This document shows positions 52,274 to 61,960 of a stretch of DNA of 64,000 nucleotides, piece by piece. The notes beneath the pieces are model-generated. The model searched no databases. It had not been told where the DNA came from and saw only the letters and a list, made by a program, of their open reading frames with translations. Within the stretch, counting starts at the first letter, position 1. Each line of letters starts with the position of its first letter. The DNA lies in NCBI GenBank assembly GCA_009917455.1, contig QZDS01000003.1, forward strand, positions 225,112 to 289,111, in the 5' to 3' direction. Made by a program: the position numbers and the translations under genes. The stretch comes from a bacterium 1xD8-48. Lineage in GTDB: Bacteria; Bacillota; Clostridia; Lachnospirales; Lachnospiraceae.

Positions 52274-54847
52274 TTATAACTTAAAACAATACTCATCAAT
52301 ACTTGATAACTTTTCCAAATAACTATAAAATTCTTCCGCCTTTTTTATTGCTTCCGCCTTCTTTTCTCCTACAGGCAACGGAATTTTAAAATAGCGATTC
52401 CATGCGTCTATCTTAAGCTCCGGTTGGCTGGCTGTTTGTGCCAGATAATATATTTGTTTGCGACAAATTTCACTTCTGAGAGCATACCAGAGAAGAAGTC
52501 CATGCTCCCGATTTTCCGGAACAATAACTAAAAATCCCGATGTGCAAATGGCTCCATCAAACTCAGGGGGTATCAGTACAACTGTCCCCCTCGAACTGTT
52601 ATTCAATGCCAACAATATATCTCCCGTATGAACCTGATATTCTCCGCGTGTTGGTATATCTCCAAACAATCCTTCCACATATTTAGTTATCAACCCATAT
52701 TGTGTAACATCACCAATTTCTATATATTTGTATACTTTTCCACCTTGCTTAAAGAATAATTTATCCGCTCCGGTTAACTTTTTCCTTCTATTCAATGAAG
52801 ATGCTTCAACAAGCTGAATTTCTTTTGCCGACAAAGCTTTCTGCAAATCCCTGTATGTTCCATGTAAATCAGGACAATAAAAAAATGTGTCAAAACGTTC
52901 TTCTGTAAGTTGTTCCGATTTAATCAGCCAGTATTGTTGCGGGCATTCAAGATTCTCTGAAGCATCGGTGTTATTTCGAAGCGTATCTTTCAATATACCT
53001 GTACGCTGCCATTCCAGATATGCAAGCAAAGTTTCTGTTAAATTATTGCGGAACGGCGTATCTCTTAAGGAATTATCATGCCCTATATTATTAGATATTG
53101 ACATAAATATCCCGCATTGCTGTTCGTTAGCTGTGGATTTTTTCCGTAAATGTAAAATAGAAGTTTTTATATTAGCCTTGGCTTTAAAAAAAGCATTGAA
53201 TGGCAATGAATGTATACTTAATATAATAAAATGCTCTAATATCCATCTTCTTACCTTTTCAAATGTTTTCCCATTAATTACGGTATCATCCAAAATAATT
53301 AGCATTTCACCGCCATTTGCGAGCAATTCCAAATAACGATTTAGAAAAAGTATACTTGATTTGGCTGATGCCTCCCCTCGAGTCAATTCATGCTGGTTAA
53401 GTATACGTTTCTCATCTGCATTTGCTGATGAGTAATTCATACTGAAAGGTGGATTAGTTAATATTAAGTCAAAAGTTCCTTCTTTAATCGTCTTCTTAAA
53501 CTCTCTGATTTCCTCGCATTGTTCAGTTGCCATATCAGACGTAAACTGAGGGTCTAAATCCAGTCCATCCCCATGAAAAATATGAGAGCCACCATCTCCA
53601 TGCAAATACATATTTATACGTGCAATTCTCGCAACACGTTCGTTAGCTTCAATTCCGTATAAACATTCATTACATATTTTTTTCCTGATTTCTTCCCTTT
53701 CAACATCTGTCAGCCGTATATCGTTACGTAAACGTCCTGTAAGGTATGCCATAACTTCAATTAAAAATCCTGCAGTTCCACAACAGGCATCCAAAACTTT
53801 CGGCGGATTTTTAATCTCGACATTACGTAATGCTATACGTGTCATAAAATCAACTACGGAACGCGGCGTAAAAAACTGTCCTAAATCTTTCCCTCGAATA
53901 GATGCAGTCAAGAAAACCTCAAACATTCGACCATTTAAATCTTCATCAATAGAGCTGAGATTCACCGACTGAAAGGCCTTTATTAATTCATAGCAAGTCG
54001 AAGCCGATAATTTTAATGTCTCATCTTTCTCAAATATTCGCTTTTTATTCTGGGAATGTATGGCTTCCTCCAATTCGTCATGCAGCTTTGCAAACAATAC
54101 ATCACGGACAGGATGTGTACTGGTCATACTTTGCGCTTTTAACCAGGCCTCCGTTAATGGAATCATATAAAGCTCCGTATCGGCAGGAAGCATTTCGCGT
54201 TTTTTATCTTCCTGAATTTTTATAAAAATAAATTTACAGAATTCAAAGAAAGCATCCGCCGGAGCTAGTTTTTCCTTTTTCCATACCATATTATGGGCAT
54301 CGGCAAATAACTGATTCAGCTTCTGTGGGGGAAGAGCGCTGAAAGGAAGTATCGTTCTTCGTACATCATTTAACGCACTATATTTTATGTATGTTCTTAA
54401 AGTGACATAAGGAGGTGTTCCGCTGGAAAAATCTGACAATTGAAGAGTAACAACTGGCGTCTCGCTGTCATGTGGAAAAAGCCCTGTAAAATATCCATTA
54501 GATATTAACAACCATTTTATTTTTTGATAATCGAATGTTTTATCCCTGTTATAGCTAAGTGCATAGCTTGCCGCCTGCCCCCATGCATCCAAAATATTAA
54601 CTGATGGTTCTTTTGCTTCAACAACAATACGGGCATTTCCACTGGAATCTTTAAGCAGAAAATCTACTTCTTTCATAGACATTGCACGTCCATCATATAT
54701 CCTCAATGCCTTAATATGTTCCTTAGGAACTATCTTCTCTACCGGATATCCTAAATCTGAAAAAAGCCTGGCTAAAAGCCTTGTCTCAACCTCTGCTTCG
54801 GAAGTTATATCAGATAAATCCAATTCAAATAAAGTACTATATGCCAT
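52274..54847 (-). CDS. Single-chain restriction-modification protein (HsdR-N nuclease, N6 methylase, half specificity domain)
   Basis: An 857-residue fusion. Residues 1-150 form an HsdR_N-type PD-(D/E)XK nuclease with Asp62 (KEVDFLLKD) and Glu78-Ala-Lys80. Residues about 230-560 are an HsdM-like adenine methylase (GQFFTPRSVVDFM, VLDACCGTAGFL, NPPF in LILTNPPFSMNY). The C-terminal 170 residues look like one type I half target-recognition domain (EIGDVTQYGLITKYVEG, VHTGDILLALNNSSRG). This layout resembles type IIG enzymes. Strong ribosome binding site (AAAGGAGGTCATAATACA, ATG at 54847). Its base composition is visibly more AT-rich than its neighbours, a sign of transfer into a carbohydrate locus. 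Confidence 0.85.
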   Translation of the reverse strand: MAYSTLFELDLSDITSEAEVETRLLARLFSDLGYPVEKIVPKEHIKALRIYDGRAMSMKEVDFLLKDSSGNARIVVEAKEPSVNILDAWGQAASYALSYNRDKTFDYQKIKWLLISNGYFTGLFPHDSETPVVTLQLSDFSSGTPPYVTLRTYIKYSALNDVRRTILPFSALPPQKLNQLFADAHNMVWKKEKLAPADAFFEFCKFIFIKIQEDKKREMLPADTELYMIPLTEAWLKAQSMTSTHPVRDVLFAKLHDELEEAIHSQNKKRIFEKDETLKLSASTCYELIKAFQSVNLSSIDEDLNGRMFEVFLTASIRGKDLGQFFTPRSVVDFMTRIALRNVEIKNPPKVLDACCGTAGFLIEVMAYLTGRLRNDIRLTDVEREEIRKKICNECLYGIEANERVARIARINMYLHGDGGSHIFHGDGLDLDPQFTSDMATEQCEEIREFKKTIKEGTFDLILTNPPFSMNYSSANADEKRILNQHELTRGEASAKSSILFLNRYLELLANGGEMLIILDDTVINGKTFEKVRRWILEHFIILSIHSLPFNAFFKAKANIKTSILHLRKKSTANEQQCGIFMSISNNIGHDNSLRDTPFRNNLTETLLAYLEWQRTGILKDTLRNNTDASENLECPQQYWLIKSEQLTEERFDTFFYCPDLHGTYRDLQKALSAKEIQLVEASSLNRRKKLTGADKLFFKQGGKVYKYIEIGDVTQYGLITKYVEGLFGDIPTRGEYQVHTGDILLALNNSSRGTVVLIPPEFDGAICTSGFLVIVPENREHGLLLWYALRSEICRKQIYYLAQTASQPELKIDAWNRYFKIPLPVGEKKAEAIKKAEEFYSYLEKLSSIDEYCFKL

Positions 54848-54971
54848 TGTATTATGACCTCCTTTGTTTAAATTATATAACAGCACCGTAAATTTCACAA
54901 GTCTGTTTTCTTTGAATATAATAATTATTGCATATCATATGTCCAATAAAACTCCCTCAATAAATTGATTT

Positions 54972-56534
54972 TCACCTCCCCTGCGCCTGCTCCCGATACT
55001 TAATCGGCGACATCCCCGTATGCTTCTTAAACGCCAGCGAAAAATAATTCATATCATGATACCCTACCATCATTGCAATTTCTCCCGCCTTAAGCGTGGT
55101 GGTTTCCAGCAGCGACCTGGCCTTTTCGATTCTCTTGCGCACAATATATTCATTGCACCCCTCGCCCGTCACCCTCTTGAAAAGCCGGGACAGATAATTA
55201 GGCGTCACATAAAATTCCCCTGCAAGGCTTGCCACCGTCAAATCCTCCGCAAGATTCTCATGAACCCGCCTCTTTACCTTCCCCACCAGCTCGTGAACCT
55301 CTCCTTCCTCCCCGGCAAAAAGCCTGTCAAGAAACATTTCCGTCACCTTGAGAGCCTTCTCCCTCTCCGCCCCGGCAAGAGATTTCATCAAAGCGCTCAA
55401 GTGCTCTTCTGCGCTGCTCCCGGTGTCCGTAAACCAGGCAAAATATACCGCTGACGCCAGCTCAAAGCAGCAGCTTCTGGTATATCCGGAGGAGAGATTG
55501 TAGGAATCCACCGCCATCCCGAACCTGTCAAAAATATGGAACATTTTTTCCCGCTCGCCGATACTGCCAGTCATCGCCATACGGAATTCCCGAAAGACCT
55601 CCTGAAAAATATCCTCCCGCTTCCGGTTTAAATCCATGGTGTAGAGCTTTTCAAAAGCCTCCCTCTCATGCTCGAGCGCAAACACCGCATCGTTGTAGGA
55701 AATGGATAAGTTTTCAATACCGCCCTTAACGCTCCCCCAGATAATTCTGGGCTTCGCTTCCAGCTCGTCATTCAAAATCTCCACAAGCTGCCGGGAAAGC
55801 TCCTCCTCCTTCTTCTCTTTATCACAAAAAAAGGCAATCACAATCCGTCCCTTCTCGTCGGTAAAAGTGATTCCCCGCTTCAGCCCGTCCACCATTCCCA
55901 GACAAATCTGGCGTATGGTCTGCATTCGGAAATTCCGGCTTTCCGAATCCTCTTCCCCGTGTACCTGGGGAATTAAAAGGCCAGTCCTCATATCCCTTTC
56001 CCCGTCAAAATGGAACTCCTCCAGAAATGCCGGAAGATTTTCCTTTGCCTCCGGTTTCGCCGAAATCAAAAGGCGCATAAACCTTTCCAGCTCCATCTGC
56101 TGCCTGACCCCCTTCGTCCTGCTGACGGTCTGGCTTTCCTCCCGGCGCCTCCTGATTGCCTCAAGCTCCCCTACCTGCTTTTCAATGCTCCTTTTCAGCT
56201 CCTTTTCATCGATAGGCTTTAAAAGGAAATCATGCACCCGAAGCTGCAGCGCTTCTCTGGCATATTCGAAACGGTCATAGCCTGTCAGGACAATAATTCG
56301 CATCCCCTCATCCCTTTTCCTGATTTCCCCCACGAGCTCTAATCCGCTCATCTCCGTCATGCTGATATCCGTAATCATGATTTCCGGCTGATGCTCCTCT
56401 ATAACTGCCGCCGCCTCCTTTGCGGAAGCCGCCGTATATACCTCTGAGATATCCATACGCTCCCAGGGCATGGCGTTTTTGATACCCATACGTATCATCT
56501 TTTCATCGTCCACAATCAAAATCTTATACTTCAC
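54972..56534 (-). CDS. Response regulator with AraC-type DNA-binding domain (YesN-like)
   Basis: A 520-residue regulator: receiver domain (KILIVDDEKMIRMGIKNAMPWE, phosphorylated Asp in IMITDISMTEMSG, Thr in IIVLTGYDRF, Lys in DFLLKPIDEKEL), a middle region, and a C-terminal AraC HTH (LTVASLAGEFYVTPNYLSRLFKRVTG, MNYFSLAFKKHTGMSPIKYRE). A GTG start at 56534 with GGGAGG upstream fits; it overlaps the kinase gene by 11 bases. Activates sugar-uptake genes in response to the paired kinase. Confidence 0.92.
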   Translation of the reverse strand: MKYKILIVDDEKMIRMGIKNAMPWERMDISEVYTAASAKEAAAVIEEHQPEIMITDISMTEMSGLELVGEIRKRDEGMRIIVLTGYDRFEYAREALQLRVHDFLLKPIDEKELKRSIEKQVGELEAIRRRREESQTVSRTKGVRQQMELERFMRLLISAKPEAKENLPAFLEEFHFDGERDMRTGLLIPQVHGEEDSESRNFRMQTIRQICLGMVDGLKRGITFTDEKGRIVIAFFCDKEKKEEELSRQLVEILNDELEAKPRIIWGSVKGGIENLSISYNDAVFALEHEREAFEKLYTMDLNRKREDIFQEVFREFRMAMTGSIGEREKMFHIFDRFGMAVDSYNLSSGYTRSCCFELASAVYFAWFTDTGSSAEEHLSALMKSLAGAEREKALKVTEMFLDRLFAGEEGEVHELVGKVKRRVHENLAEDLTVASLAGEFYVTPNYLSRLFKRVTGEGCNEYIVRKRIEKARSLLETTTLKAGEIAMMVGYHDMNYFSLAFKKHTGMSPIKYREQAQGR

Positions 56535-58338
56535 CGTTATCCTCCCCCGGCAGCCGGTTTTCTGCCGGATTGCTTTCGCCATTCTCCAGGGACTCCCCCG
56601 GCAGCCATATCTCTACCCGCAGACCGCCCCCTTCGTTCTGCCGGAATTTCAGTCCGTAGGCTTCCCCGAACAGCAATTCAATCCGCTTGTTGATATTGGA
56701 AATCCCGTACCCTACCTCGCAGCTGTTGTCCGAAATATTCCGGTTGATATAGGCAAGCTCCTCCCCGCTCATTCCCATGCCGTCGTCCGTCACGGTAAGG
56801 CATATCTTACCCTCCGTCTCGCAGATGGCGATTTCTATATTTCCCTTTTTCCCCTCCTTCACCCGAAGCCCGTGGTAGATACTGTTTTCCACCAGAGGCT
56901 GCAGGGTGAGCTTTGGTATTTTTATGGAAAAATACTTCTCCGGCACCATTTCCGTCAATGTAATAATATTATCATAACGCATGTTCTGGATAATCAGATA
57001 ATTCCTTACATGGTCGAGCTCCGTCCCCAGCGCAATGATATCCTTGCCTTCGCTTAAGCAGATTCTGTAATACTGCGCCATAGCCTTCACCATAGTGGAA
57101 ATTTCCTTATTCCCCTCGGACAATGCCTGCCAGTGAATGCATTCCAGCGTGTTATAGAGAAAATGCGGCTGTATCTGGGACTGCAGCGCATTAAAACGCA
57201 TCCTGTCAAGCTGCCTCTGCTCCTCCTTCACCTGCTCCATCAGCACGTCGATTTCGTCCATCATGATATTAAAGCCCCCGGCCAGCTTCCTGCCGTCGCT
57301 GTCCATATCCTCCGTGTGAATCCGGGTCCGCAGATTCCCCCTGGACACATCGTTCATCTTGGAAATAATCTTGTTAATGGGAAAATACAGACGTTTCGTG
57401 ATATTCCGGGATATGGCAAGGGCAATACCGGTAACTACCAGCGTGGACGCCAGAAGGAGCAAGACTGCCCCCACGCATCCCTGATACAAAAAGGCCGCGT
57501 CAACCTCGTCTATCATATAAAAATTCCAGTCCTTCACCCGCCGGTAATTAATCAGCTTCCCTTTATGCCAGAATCTCCCCTGATTTCCCGTAAGCCTGCC
57601 GGCAAAACCGATTTTTTCTCCAATCAGCTCCTCGCTTTGCGTGGACAAAATATTCCCCTCCACATCCGTAAGGTAAAGGCAGGAATCCGCGAAGAAATTT
57701 TTCTCCTGAAAGCGTTTCAGCAGGTCGTCGTCCAGATTCACAATAATCATTCCGTTGCTGCTCACAAAATTGGTCACGGAATAGGCCGGAAAATACAAAG
57801 TGAGCGTATATTTCTTTCCTCTGTGATAGCGGTTGGCAAAGCTGACCCGGAGGGTCCCCTTCGTCTTTGCCTGCATACTCTGTCCATAATCCTCCTCAAG
57901 CACATCCTCGAAGCCGCTTTCTGCAATGGCGCTGTTCCCGTTATACAGATATTTGTCCACCCGGTTGTTCGTAACCGCAATGAAATTGGCGTTATACTGC
58001 ATATAAAGAATATTTAAAAAAGTGCTGTACACATTTCCCTGCTCCCTGTAAATCTCCTCAAGGCTTTTGCTTTCGCAATAGCTCTGCACATGGGAATCCA
58101 GGATAATGGAGGTTGCGAGTGCCTTATACTGTTCCAGGTTATCGGCGTAATCCTCCGCCATGATAGAGAGCTGTTCCGTCACATACCGGCTGTTCTGTTC
58201 CGTCATGGACACAATAAAAGAAAAAGTGGAAATCACAATCGCCACAATTGTGATAGCCGCAATCGTCCAGACGATGATAAAATTCATCTTCTTCTCAAAA
58301 TTCCAGCTCCTGTTCCACTTTTCCTTAAATGATATCAT
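56524..58338 (-). CDS. Sensor histidine kinase (YesM-like)
   Basis: A 604-residue membrane kinase: TM1 (FIIVWTIAAITIVAIVIST), a long extracytoplasmic sensor, TM2 (AVLLLLASTLVVTGIALAI), HAMP (INKIISKMNDVSRGNLRTRIH), His-kinase domain with HFLYNTLECIHWQAL and the ATPase motifs NSIYHGLR and GDGMGMSGEEL (VTDDGMG). It senses extracellular sugars or the loaded binding protein. Start at 58338 has AGGGGGA. The response regulator follows with an 11-base overlap. Confidence 0.92.
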   Translation of the reverse strand: MISFKEKWNRSWNFEKKMNFIIVWTIAAITIVAIVISTFSFIVSMTEQNSRYVTEQLSIMAEDYADNLEQYKALATSIILDSHVQSYCESKSLEEIYREQGNVYSTFLNILYMQYNANFIAVTNNRVDKYLYNGNSAIAESGFEDVLEEDYGQSMQAKTKGTLRVSFANRYHRGKKYTLTLYFPAYSVTNFVSSNGMIIVNLDDDLLKRFQEKNFFADSCLYLTDVEGNILSTQSEELIGEKIGFAGRLTGNQGRFWHKGKLINYRRVKDWNFYMIDEVDAAFLYQGCVGAVLLLLASTLVVTGIALAISRNITKRLYFPINKIISKMNDVSRGNLRTRIHTEDMDSDGRKLAGGFNIMMDEIDVLMEQVKEEQRQLDRMRFNALQSQIQPHFLYNTLECIHWQALSEGNKEISTMVKAMAQYYRICLSEGKDIIALGTELDHVRNYLIIQNMRYDNIITLTEMVPEKYFSIKIPKLTLQPLVENSIYHGLRVKEGKKGNIEIAICETEGKICLTVTDDGMGMSGEELAYINRNISDNSCEVGYGISNINKRIELLFGEAYGLKFRQNEGGGLRVEIWLPGESLENGESNPAENRLPGEDNGEV

Positions 58339-58422
58339 AATTATCCCCCTAATCAGCCGACTGCTTCTTTCGGGTTTAAGTATAATATATACTTTGCCGT
58401 TCGTCCACAGCATCCAAAGGCG

Positions 58423-59274
58423 CTATCCCTTCACAGCCCCGGCCGTCATACCCTTTACCAGCTTATCCTGTGCGAAAATAAACAAAATAATCATAGGCAG
58501 AACAGTCAGCGTAAGCACCGCCATAATCATAGGCGTATTCATAGAATACTGCCCCTGAAAATCCCACACCGCCAGTGGAAGGGTTCTGTTCTTTGGCGAC
58601 TGCGTCAGCGTGTACGCAAAGCTGAACTCATTCCAGATATTCACGCCGTTGTAAATTGCCAGCGTGGAAAGCCCCGGCTTGGCTAAGGGAAGCATAATGG
58701 TAAAAAACATCCTGTATTTGTTACAGCCGTCGATTTCCGCCGACTCCTCGATTTCCTTCGGAATCCCCGCCATAAAGCTGGTCAGGATAAAGACCGAAAT
58801 CGGCAGCGCAAAGGCTACGTCCGGCCCAATCATGGCGCTGATTTTATCGTACATCCCAAGACTTTTGGTCATCTGGAACACCGGAATCAGCGTAATGTGA
58901 ATGGGTATCGCCATACAGGCGACGATAGTGGAATAGACAAAACCGTTAAGCTTAAACTTAAACCGGGCAAGCGGATAAGCCGCACACGCCGCAATAAATA
59001 AAATCAGAATAAGGGAAATGCACAGCACCAGCACGCTGTTTCCGAAATACCTCACAAATCCCCCGCTTAAAACCTCCTGATAATTGGCGAAATTCAGCTT
59101 GTCAGGAAGGGCGAAAACCCCTTTCGTCAGCATTTCAAACTTTCCCTTAAAGGAATTGATTACCATGAAAAAGAAAGGAAGGACTGCCGCCGCAAGCGCC
59201 GCAACTGCCAGTACGGTTGCAATTACCCAGCAGATTCTGCTTTTTATTTTGCTCATTCTAATCTCTTTTTCCAT
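58423..59274 (-). CDS. Carbohydrate ABC transporter permease (second)
   Basis: A 283-residue inner-membrane permease with six predicted helices and the EAA loop (SAEIDGCNKYRMFFTIMLPLAKPGL). It belongs to the sugar (CUT1) family and forms the channel with the permease at 59287-60192. No ATPase gene is in the window; a shared MsmK-like ATPase encoded elsewhere is probable. The 3' end is followed by the kinase gene after about 85 bases. Confidence 0.92.
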   Translation of the reverse strand: MEKEIRMSKIKSRICWVIATVLAVAALAAAVLPFFFMVINSFKGKFEMLTKGVFALPDKLNFANYQEVLSGGFVRYFGNSVLVLCISLILILFIAACAAYPLARFKFKLNGFVYSTIVACMAIPIHITLIPVFQMTKSLGMYDKISAMIGPDVAFALPISVFILTSFMAGIPKEIEESAEIDGCNKYRMFFTIMLPLAKPGLSTLAIYNGVNIWNEFSFAYTLTQSPKNRTLPLAVWDFQGQYSMNTPMIMAVLTLTVLPMIILFIFAQDKLVKGMTAGAVKG

Positions 59275-59286
59275 TTCTCCGCCCTC

Positions 59287-60192
59287 CTATTCCGCTTCCT
59301 TTTTGCCGTTAATCAAACGCATGGTTACCAGCGAAAGCAGGGTAATCAAAAGGAACATTCCCGCCGCCACCGCGGAACCGTATCCCATGTTGAACTGGGC
59401 AAAGGCATTCTTGTACATATAAGTCGCCATCAACTCCGTGGCGGTTCCCGGGCCGCCTCCTGTCATAACATAAATAAGGTCAAAGTATTTCAGCGAGCCC
59501 ACCATGGACAGAATCGCCGCGCTTTTTAAGGCAGGCATCAGAAGCGGCAGGGCAATCTTCCAGAAATACTGGCTTTTGGTTGCGCCGTCGATTAAAGAAG
59601 CTTCGTAAACGTCCTCCGAAATTCCCGTGTATCCCGCCATAGCATAGACCATATAAAAGGGAATAAACTGCCATGCAATGACAAAGATAACCGTCATCAG
59701 CGCCGTATTCTTATTTCCCAGAAGGTCGATATTCCCTCCTCCGAAAAGCCGGGAAACCGCGCTTATCATTCCGCCGTTGGCTGCCAGGGCATAGGTGAAA
59801 AGAAAACCAATTGCCACAGAAGACATCAGCATTGGAATAAACCACAGAATCTTACAGATAGTCGCCTTTTTCCCCACAAATTCTATAAAGGTTGCCTCCG
59901 CAAGCCCGATTGGTATCTGGATAATAATTGACATCACCATAATCAGAATGTTGTTCCTGAAAGCAAACCAGAAATCCCGGTCTCCGGCAAGCTTCACCCA
60001 GTTCGCCGCCCCGATAAAGGTTTTATCCGCCGCAATCCCGTTCCATTTGTAGGTGCTGATGATAAAGGAATCCACAATCGGATAAAAAATAAAGATTGTA
60101 AGAAGTAAAATCACCGGAAGCAGAAAGACAAAAGCCGCAATATTTGCGCTTCTCTGCCTGCGTCCCCTTAAAGTGTCTGACCGACTTTTCAT
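59287..60192 (-). CDS. Carbohydrate ABC transporter permease (first)
   Basis: A 301-residue CUT1 permease with six helices and the EAA motif in EASLIDGATKSQYFWKIALPLLMPAL. The start at 60192 follows AAAGGGG; the frame extends to 60225 without a better site. It is separated from the binding-protein gene by a hairpin and followed 12 bases later by the partner permease. Confidence 0.93.
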   Translation of the reverse strand: MKSRSDTLRGRRQRSANIAAFVFLLPVILLLTIFIFYPIVDSFIISTYKWNGIAADKTFIGAANWVKLAGDRDFWFAFRNNILIMVMSIIIQIPIGLAEATFIEFVGKKATICKILWFIPMLMSSVAIGFLFTYALAANGGMISAVSRLFGGGNIDLLGNKNTALMTVIFVIAWQFIPFYMVYAMAGYTGISEDVYEASLIDGATKSQYFWKIALPLLMPALKSAAILSMVGSLKYFDLIYVMTGGGPGTATELMATYMYKNAFAQFNMGYGSAVAAGMFLLITLLSLVTMRLINGKKEAE

Positions 60193-60239
60193 ACTGTATA
60201 ACCCCTTTCCATCAAATGCCGCCATGCTTTGCGGTTTAT

Positions 60240-60269
60240 TTTAAAAGAGGGGGAAAAGCCTCCCCCTCT
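60240..60269 (-). terminator. Partial terminator between binding-protein and permease genes
   Basis: Minus-strand stem AGAGGGGG/CCCCCTCT followed by TTTAAAATAAA, between the SBP stop (60291) and permease start (60192). This arrangement usually lets the binding protein be made in excess of the membrane subunits. Confidence 0.7.
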
Positions 60270-60290
60270 CAAAGCCATACCCGTTTTTGT

Positions 60291-61700
60291 TTATTCTGCA
60301 AGGTCCTCTTCCATCGCCTGCTGCATTTTCTTATTGGCGTCTTCCGGCGTCATGGTCAGTCCGAATACCTCCTGGTTTCCGTCCAGATGGGCATTTGCAA
60401 CTGCCGGGCTCAAATACTGGTCGTACCAGAGCTGCACCGCGCCCGCCTGATTGGAGGCCTCAATGATGGATTTTGAGACAGGGTCCGTAATCATGGAGTC
60501 CACGCCCTTTACAGGGGGAATCAGGCTTGCGCCCACCATATACTCTACCGTCTCGGCGCTGGAGAGATAGCTTGCAAACTCAAAAGCCGCCTCTAACTTT
60601 TCGCCTGTGCAGTTAAAGGAAATGAACTGGTCGCCCATGGTTCCGCAAAGGATGGATGCGTCTGCGGAGGAGCCGTCTACTGCCGGGAAAGAAAACCAGC
60701 CAACCTTGTCATAAAAATCATTGCCTGCTTCCTCACTGTCGGTCTTAAATGCCGCTGTCTTCCAGGAACCAATCAGATACATTGCCGCTTCTTCCGTATA
60801 GAAAAACTGCGTTGCCTGGCCGTCGTCCTCGCTCATGGAATTAAAGCCCTCAGGGAAATATCCCTTGTTTACCCATTCCTGAATCTTTTCGCCTGCATAT
60901 ACAAAGCATTCGTCCTCAAAGCTGCCCTCTCCCGACGCCGCTTTCCGGAAGGGCTCAAGACCGCCCTTTCTTGCCGCAAGGCACTGGAAGTACATAGAAC
61001 CTGTCCACTTGGGGCCGTTTGCAAGGGTAAAAGGAATAATTCCATTTTCAAGGAAAGTGTCGCATGCGCTTTCAAGCTCCGACAATGTCTTCGGCACGCT
61101 CACGCCGTACTGTGCAAACAAATCCTTGTTATAATAAATTCCCGCAATGGAAATGTTCTTAACCGGAACCGCATAAATGCTTCCGTTGTAGCTTGCCTGC
61201 TCAATGGCGCCTTCCATAAATCTTTCGTTCAAGCTGTACTTCGCATACAAATCATCCAGAGGCTGCGCATACCCGGAATCTATGTACTCGTTCATCGGGC
61301 CGCCCGACCATGAGGTATACATATCCGGGCATTCTCCTGAGCTCATGGCAATGACAAGCTTTTCTTTATATTTGTCGTTCTGCGTAGGGATGTTTTCAAT
61401 GGTATAACCGCTCTTTGTATTTTCATTAAACTGACGGATTGCCATCTCATAGGTTTCCTTATCGGCTCCCTCTGTTCCCACATTCCAGAAAGTAATCACC
61501 TTATCGCCGGAATCGGATTCTGCGCTCCCGCTTTCTGCTCCCGTGTGCGCCGCTCCGGAATCCGCAGCAGCGCTTTCTGTTCCTCCGTTACTGCTTCCCG
61601 ATGATGCGGCAGTATCTCCGCCTCCTCCGCAGCCTGCCAGTGAAAGACACATAATTGTCGATAACCCAAGTGCAATGATTGATTTCCATCTCTTTTTCAT
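60291..61700 (-). CDS. Extracellular sugar-binding lipoprotein (SBP family 1)
   Basis: A 469-residue lipoprotein with a signal peptide and lipobox LAGC (Cys24), a Ser/Gly linker, then the SBP fold (KVITFWNVGTEGADKETYEMAIRQFNENT, YTSWSGGPMNEYIDSGYAQPLDDL, MYLIGSWKTAAF). It captures oligosaccharides, likely xylo-oligosaccharides given the GH120 gene upstream, and delivers them to the permeases. A good ribosome binding site (AAGGAGAAG) precedes it. Confidence 0.93.
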   Translation of the reverse strand: MKKRWKSIIALGLSTIMCLSLAGCGGGGDTAASSGSSNGGTESAAADSGAAHTGAESGSAESDSGDKVITFWNVGTEGADKETYEMAIRQFNENTKSGYTIENIPTQNDKYKEKLVIAMSSGECPDMYTSWSGGPMNEYIDSGYAQPLDDLYAKYSLNERFMEGAIEQASYNGSIYAVPVKNISIAGIYYNKDLFAQYGVSVPKTLSELESACDTFLENGIIPFTLANGPKWTGSMYFQCLAARKGGLEPFRKAASGEGSFEDECFVYAGEKIQEWVNKGYFPEGFNSMSEDDGQATQFFYTEEAAMYLIGSWKTAAFKTDSEEAGNDFYDKVGWFSFPAVDGSSADASILCGTMGDQFISFNCTGEKLEAAFEFASYLSSAETVEYMVGASLIPPVKGVDSMITDPVSKSIIEASNQAGAVQLWYDQYLSPAVANAHLDGNQEVFGLTMTPEDANKKMQQAMEEDLAE

Positions 61701-61865
61701 AGTAACTTCTCCTTCCGTTTGGTTATCTAAAATGATATCAGAATTCGGAGGCGGTATCTATTTAATAATCTGTCTGGATTCTATAAAAATGTTACCTCTT
61801 TTTATATGGAGAGGGGTTTGGCTAAGAGGACATTCAGAAAGGGCTGTTTGTTGGCATAATTATCC

Positions 61866-61904
61866 ATATAAAAATTCAGGGCGGAGATGCTTCCCTCCGC
61901 CCTG
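61866..61904 (-). terminator. Intrinsic terminator downstream of the GH120 gene
   Basis: Minus-strand stem CAGGGCGGAG/CTCCGCCCTG followed by AATTTTTATA. It separates the GH120 gene from the transport operon, so the latter must use a promoter in the 61701-61865 stretch. Confidence 0.85.
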
Positions 61905-61960
61905 TTTGTTATAGTATACCTGGCCGCATAATGTGGCGGCTTTTGGTACTTTGTCTGGCT

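Noticed and set aside
57133..58017. Plus-strand frame of 294 codons opposite the histidine kinase gene
   Set aside because: It is antisense to a complete kinase and its composition is that of a shadow frame.
60291..61700. An ATPase gene for the sugar transporter within the window
   Set aside because: No frame with Walker A, signature and H-loop motifs was found near the permeases; only the decayed tail at 40938-41276 shows ABC ATPase sequence.
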